Assembly: GCF_030144325.1 (NCBI RefSeq)
Contig: NZ_CP126307.1
Coordinates: 4,492,001 to 4,556,000, forward strand
DNA: 64,000 bases
Reading direction: 5' to 3'
From: Bosea vestrisii
Lineage (GTDB): Bacteria; Pseudomonadota; Alphaproteobacteria; Rhizobiales; Beijerinckiaceae
Of this stretch, positions 60,975-64,000 are shown in pieces. The translations under genes and the position numbers were made by a program. The first letter of the stretch is position 1, and each line of letters opens with the position of its first letter. The notes beneath the pieces are model-generated. The model had not been told where the DNA came from. It ran no database searches and saw only the letters and a program-made list of their open reading frames with translations.

Positions 60975-61823
60975 ATGACTGCAACCTCTGAAGCACCTCT
61001 GCTCACGCTCGACGATCTTCGCGTCGACTTCCATACCCCGACCGGCATCGTCAACGCGGTGCGCGGCCTCTCCTTCACGCTCGGCCGCGAACGGCTCGGC
61101 ATCGTCGGCGAATCCGGCTCCGGCAAGTCGATGACCGGCCGCGCCATCCTCGACCTGATCCCGCATCCCGGCGTGGTCACGGCGAAGCGGATGGAATTCC
61201 GCGGCAGGGACCTGACGGCGATGGACAAGGCGAGCCGCCGCAAATTGCGCGGGCGCCACATCTCGATGGTGATGCAGGATCCGAAGTTCTCGCTGAACCC
61301 GGTCCAGGCCGTCGGCGACCAGATCGCCGAGGCCTATCGCGTCCACCACAAGGCGAGCGCGCGCGAGGCCAAGGAGCGCAGCCTCACCATGCTGGAGGCC
61401 GTGCAGATCCGCGAGCCCCAGCGTGTCTACGATCTCTATCCGCACGAGGTCTCCGGTGGCATGGGCCAGCGCGTGATGATCGCGATGATGCTGATCGCCG
61501 AGCCGGAGATCCTGATCGCCGACGAGCCGACCTCGGCGCTCGACGTCACTGTGCAATTGCAGGTGCTCAAGATCCTCGACGACCTCGTCACCAGCCGCGG
61601 CATGGGGCTGATCTTCATCAGCCACGATCTGCATCTGGTGAGGTCGTTCTGCGACCGCGTCATCGTCATGTATGGCGGCAAGGCACTGGAGACGCTGCCC
61701 GCGGGCGAACTCGACAAGGCGCAGCATCCCTATACACGCGGCCTGCTCGGCTGCCTGCCCGATCTCGACTATCCGCGCGAGAAGCTCGCCACCCTCACCC
61801 GCGACCCGGCATGGCTGGCATGA
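60975..61823 (+). CDS. ABC transporter ATP-binding protein, DppD/OppD type
   Basis: This 282-residue ATPase has Walker A GESGSGKSM (about residues 43-51), a Q-loop in MVMQDPKFSLNP, signature VSGGMGQR, Walker B ILIADEPTSALD and the switch His in FISHDLHLV. The C-terminal oligopeptide-transporter tail is short (HPYTRGLLGCLPDLD), so it is shorter than the usual 320-330 residues. The ATG at 60975 follows AGGTGAG; a GTG at 60963 overlapping the upstream stop is an alternative. Confidence 0.92.
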   Translation: MTATSEAPLLTLDDLRVDFHTPTGIVNAVRGLSFTLGRERLGIVGESGSGKSMTGRAILDLIPHPGVVTAKRMEFRGRDLTAMDKASRRKLRGRHISMVMQDPKFSLNPVQAVGDQIAEAYRVHHKASAREAKERSLTMLEAVQIREPQRVYDLYPHEVSGGMGQRVMIAMMLIAEPEILIADEPTSALDVTVQLQVLKILDDLVTSRGMGLIFISHDLHLVRSFCDRVIVMYGGKALETLPAGELDKAQHPYTRGLLGCLPDLDYPREKLATLTRDPAWLA

Positions 61824-62575
61824 GCACGAACCCCGCGATCAACGTCGATAAGCTCAACGTCTCCTTCGGCGACTCGCATGTCGTGAAGGACCTCTCCTTC
61901 GCGGTCGCGCCGGGCGAGAGCTACGGCATCGTCGGCGAATCCGGCTCGGGCAAGTCGACCGTGCTGCGCGTGCTCGCCGGCCTCAACCGCGACTGGAGCG
62001 GCGAGGTCGACATCCTCGGCAAGCGCCAGCCGAAGCTCCGCGACAAGGCCTTCTACCGCGCCGCCCAGATGGTCTTCCAGGACCCCTACGGCTCGCTGCA
62101 TCCAAAGAAGACCGTCGACGACACGCTGGCCGAGCCGCTCGCCATCCATGGCGTCCGCGATGCCGAGGCGAAGATCAGCCGCGCCATGCAGGATGTCGGC
62201 CTGCCGACCTCCTTCCGCTTCCGCTATCCACACCAGCTCTCCGGCGGCCAGCGCCAGCGCGTCGCCATCGCCCGCGCTTTGGTGCTGGAACCGACCATCC
62301 TGTTGCTCGACGAGCCGACCTCGGCGCTCGACGTCTCGATTCAGGCCGAGGTGCTGAACCTGCTGCAGGCGCTGCGGCACGAGCGCAAGCTGACCTATAT
62401 CCTGGTCAGCCACGACCTCGCCGTGGTCGGCCATATGTGCGAGCGGCTGCTGGTCATGCAGTTCGGCCGCGGCGTCGAGGAAATGACCGCCGCAACGCTC
62501 GCCGCGCGCGCCCCGCAGACCGCCTATGCCCAGCAATTGTTGACGGCGAGCGAGGGGTTTCGACGGGCGGGATAG
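61820..62575 (+). CDS. ABC transporter ATP-binding protein, DppF/OppF type
   Basis: This 251-residue ATPase has Walker A GESGSGKST, Q-loop MVFQDPYGSLHP, signature LSGGQRQR, Walker B ILLLDEPTSALD and the switch His in LVSHDLAVV. It lacks most of the usual C-terminal extension (about 70 residues shorter than DppF). The ATG at 61820 overlaps the preceding stop (ATGA); an ATG at 61811 lies within the upstream gene. It forms the ATPase heterodimer with the preceding protein and closes the operon; a palindromic element follows. Confidence 0.92.
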   Translation: MSTNPAINVDKLNVSFGDSHVVKDLSFAVAPGESYGIVGESGSGKSTVLRVLAGLNRDWSGEVDILGKRQPKLRDKAFYRAAQMVFQDPYGSLHPKKTVDDTLAEPLAIHGVRDAEAKISRAMQDVGLPTSFRFRYPHQLSGGQRQRVAIARALVLEPTILLLDEPTSALDVSIQAEVLNLLQALRHERKLTYILVSHDLAVVGHMCERLLVMQFGRGVEEMTAATLAARAPQTAYAQQLLTASEGFRRAG

Positions 62576-62584
62576 TGTGCGCTT

Positions 62585-62728
62585 CCCTTCTCCCCATGCG
62601 GGAGAAAGTGGCCCGAAGGGCCGGATGAGGGGTCGCGCTGCCCTGGCGCATTTGCCTATGGCGGAACGCTGCCATGATCGGCGTCGCGCGACCCCTCACC
62701 CTAACCCTCTCCCGCAAGGGGAGAGGGG
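62585..62728. repeat. Inverted repeat element (CCCTTCTCCCC / GGGGAGAGGG type)
   Basis: The arms 62585-62637 and 62687-62728 are inverted over ATGAGGGGTCGCG against CGCGACCCCTCA, with CTTCTCCCCATGCGGGAG against CTCCCGCAAGGGGAGAGG. It lies between the peptide transporter operon and zwf and may help terminate the operon. Confidence 0.8.
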
Positions 62729-62834
62729 ATAGGTCACGGCAACTCTGCACCCAAAGCGTTTGGCAAGCGCCATGCTTGGTCGCATTGTCGTCGCAGGATT
62801 CGGTTCGACTGGGCCGATCAGGAGTATGCCACCA

Positions 62835-64000
62835 TGGACGCTATCGCTGAACGCCTGCTGAAGCCGGAGGCTGCGCCGGAGCGCACGCCGGTCCCGCCTT
62901 TCGATCTGGTGATCTTCGGCGCCGGCGGCGACCTTGCGCTGCGCAAGCTCTTCCCGGCGCTGGCCCAGCGCAATGAGGAGGGCGTGCTGCCCGAGGAAAG
63001 CCGCATCCTCGGCATCGTCCGCAAGCAGGAGGATGTCGAGGGCATCCCCAACGAGATTGCCGCCAAGCTCGCCGCCGCCGGCCTGTCGCAGGATCGCATC
63101 GCCGCCTTCCGCCGCCGCCTGACCATGGTGCTGCTCGATGCGGTCAAGCCCGAGACCTATGGCGCGCTGAAGCAGGCGCTCGGCGACTCCCAGCGCGTGC
63201 GCTCCTTCTATCTCTCGACGCCGCCCGACTTGTTCATCCCGATCTGCGAGAACCTGGCGAACTCCGGCATCCTGACGCCGACCTCGCGCGTCATCCTCGA
63301 GAAGCCGCTCGGCCGCGACCTGGCCTCGGCCCGCGAGATCAACGACGCCGTCGCCCGCATCCTGCCGGAAAGCCGCACCTACCGGATCGACCATTATCTC
63401 GGCAAGGAGACGGTGCAGAACCTGCTGGTGCTGCGCTTCGCCAACACGCTGTTCGAGCGCTCCTGGTCGAGCCGCGACATCGACAATGTCCAGATCACGG
63501 TGGCCGAGACTGTCGGGCTCGAATCCCGCGCCGGCTATTACGACAAGGCCGGCCATCTGCGCGACATGGTGCAGAACCATGTGCTGCAGCTGCTCTGCCT
63601 GTTCGCGATCGAGCCGCCGAACCAGCTTGAGGCCGACGCCGTCCGCGACGAGAAGGTCAGGGTGCTGAAGGCGCTGCGGCCGATCGTCGGCCCGGACGTG
63701 CAGCGCATGACCGTGCGCGGCCAGTATGGCCCGGGCGTCATCGACGGCCAGCGCGTCAAAGGCTATTCCGAGGAGCTCGGCCATCTCAGCGGCACCGAGA
63801 CCTTCGTCGCGATCCGCTGCGAGCTCGACACCTGGCGCTGGGCCGGAGTGCCGATCTATCTGCGCACCGGCAAGCGCATGGCGCAGCGCTATTCCGAGAT
63901 CGCCGTCACCTTCAAGCCGGTGCCGCACTCGATCTTCGGGCGCGCGCCGGGCTGCGAGGAGCTCTACGCCAATCGCCTCGTCATCCGGCTCCAGCCCAAT
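62835..64000 (+). CDS. zwf: Glucose-6-phosphate 1-dehydrogenase, 3' partial
   Basis: The first 388 codons are visible; the gene runs off the right edge (the usual length is about 490). It oxidises glucose-6-phosphate to 6-phosphogluconolactone, feeding the Entner-Doudoroff and pentose phosphate pathways. The nucleotide-binding motif near residues 26-40 reads FGAGGDLALRKLFPAL, a variant of the common GASGDLA. The active-site signature RIDHYLGKE (about residues 183-191) has both catalytic His and Lys. AGGAG stands 9 nt before the ATG at 62835. A palindromic repeat separates it from the peptide transporter. Confidence 0.96.

Noticed and set aside
1..64000. tRNA, rRNA, CRISPR arrays, insertion sequences, prophage or defence genes
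   Set aside because: I looked for cloverleaf-like repeats, regularly spaced repeats and transposase or integrase motifs and found none that could be supported by eye.

Overview
This 64 kb window is GC-rich chromosomal DNA from an alphaproteobacterium, most likely of the order Hyphomicrobiales (a Bosea-like genome is my best guess). The inference rests on base composition, gene families (TRAP and NitT/TauT transporters, the HutF/HutG form of histidine degradation, EcfG-type stress promoters, tandem citrate synthases) and the style of the intergenic palindromes. I saw no rRNA, tRNA, CRISPR array, insertion sequence, phage gene or replication origin. Most genes serve nutrient uptake and catabolism.

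Layout. 1-3650: 3' part of a large autotransporter. 3663-10403: an overlapping iclR / acyl-CoA synthetase / DUF296 operon, divergent from a TRAP carboxylate transporter (fused DctQM, then DctP). 10459-12154: an orphan outer-membrane-like protein and a small secreted Gly-rich protein. 12293-18258: acyl-CoA dehydrogenase with a TetR regulator, a GGDEF-EAL protein, an acetylpolyamine amidohydrolase-like protein and MsrA. 18531-23421: a ThDP enzyme divergent from a NitT/TauT ABC operon that contains a uracil-DNA-glycosylase-like gene. 23551-28765: a FadR-type regulator, a second TRAP system and cyclopropane fatty acid synthase. 28961-32782: a secreted argininosuccinate-lyase-like pseudogene and two divergent citrate synthases, one with an N-terminal HTH. 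32929-41118: a complete histidine utilisation locus (hutD, hutIHGU, hutFC) with paired palindromic operators.

41164-46824: a lipoprotein, a PRC-barrel protein, a transglutaminase / lipid kinase / PAP2 phosphatase operon, a 50-residue membrane protein and a MASE1-GGDEF cyclase. Good matches to general-stress (EcfG) promoters precede the PRC-barrel and 50-residue genes. 46906-49480: an aldehyde dehydrogenase and a BMP-family binding protein. 49490-57014: the conserved cluster of DUF2126-transglutaminase, circularly permuted ATP-grasp/alpha-E, transglutaminase and HAD phosphatase. 57272-62575: a five-gene peptide-type ABC importer. 62835-64000: the 5' part of zwf.

Two whole-window features stand out. 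Six genes carry a single-base frameshift, each in a short C or G run, and a seventh carries an in-frame TAG inside its catalytic signature. They are annotated as broken genes, but the pattern may reflect sequencing error. At least seven intergenic spaces hold long imperfect inverted repeats of several families.

The least-described material is the ATP-grasp/transglutaminase cluster, the DNA-glycosylase-like gene inside an ABC operon, the HTH-citrate synthase pair with a palindrome between them, and a hut-like operator in front of an unlinked ABC transporter.
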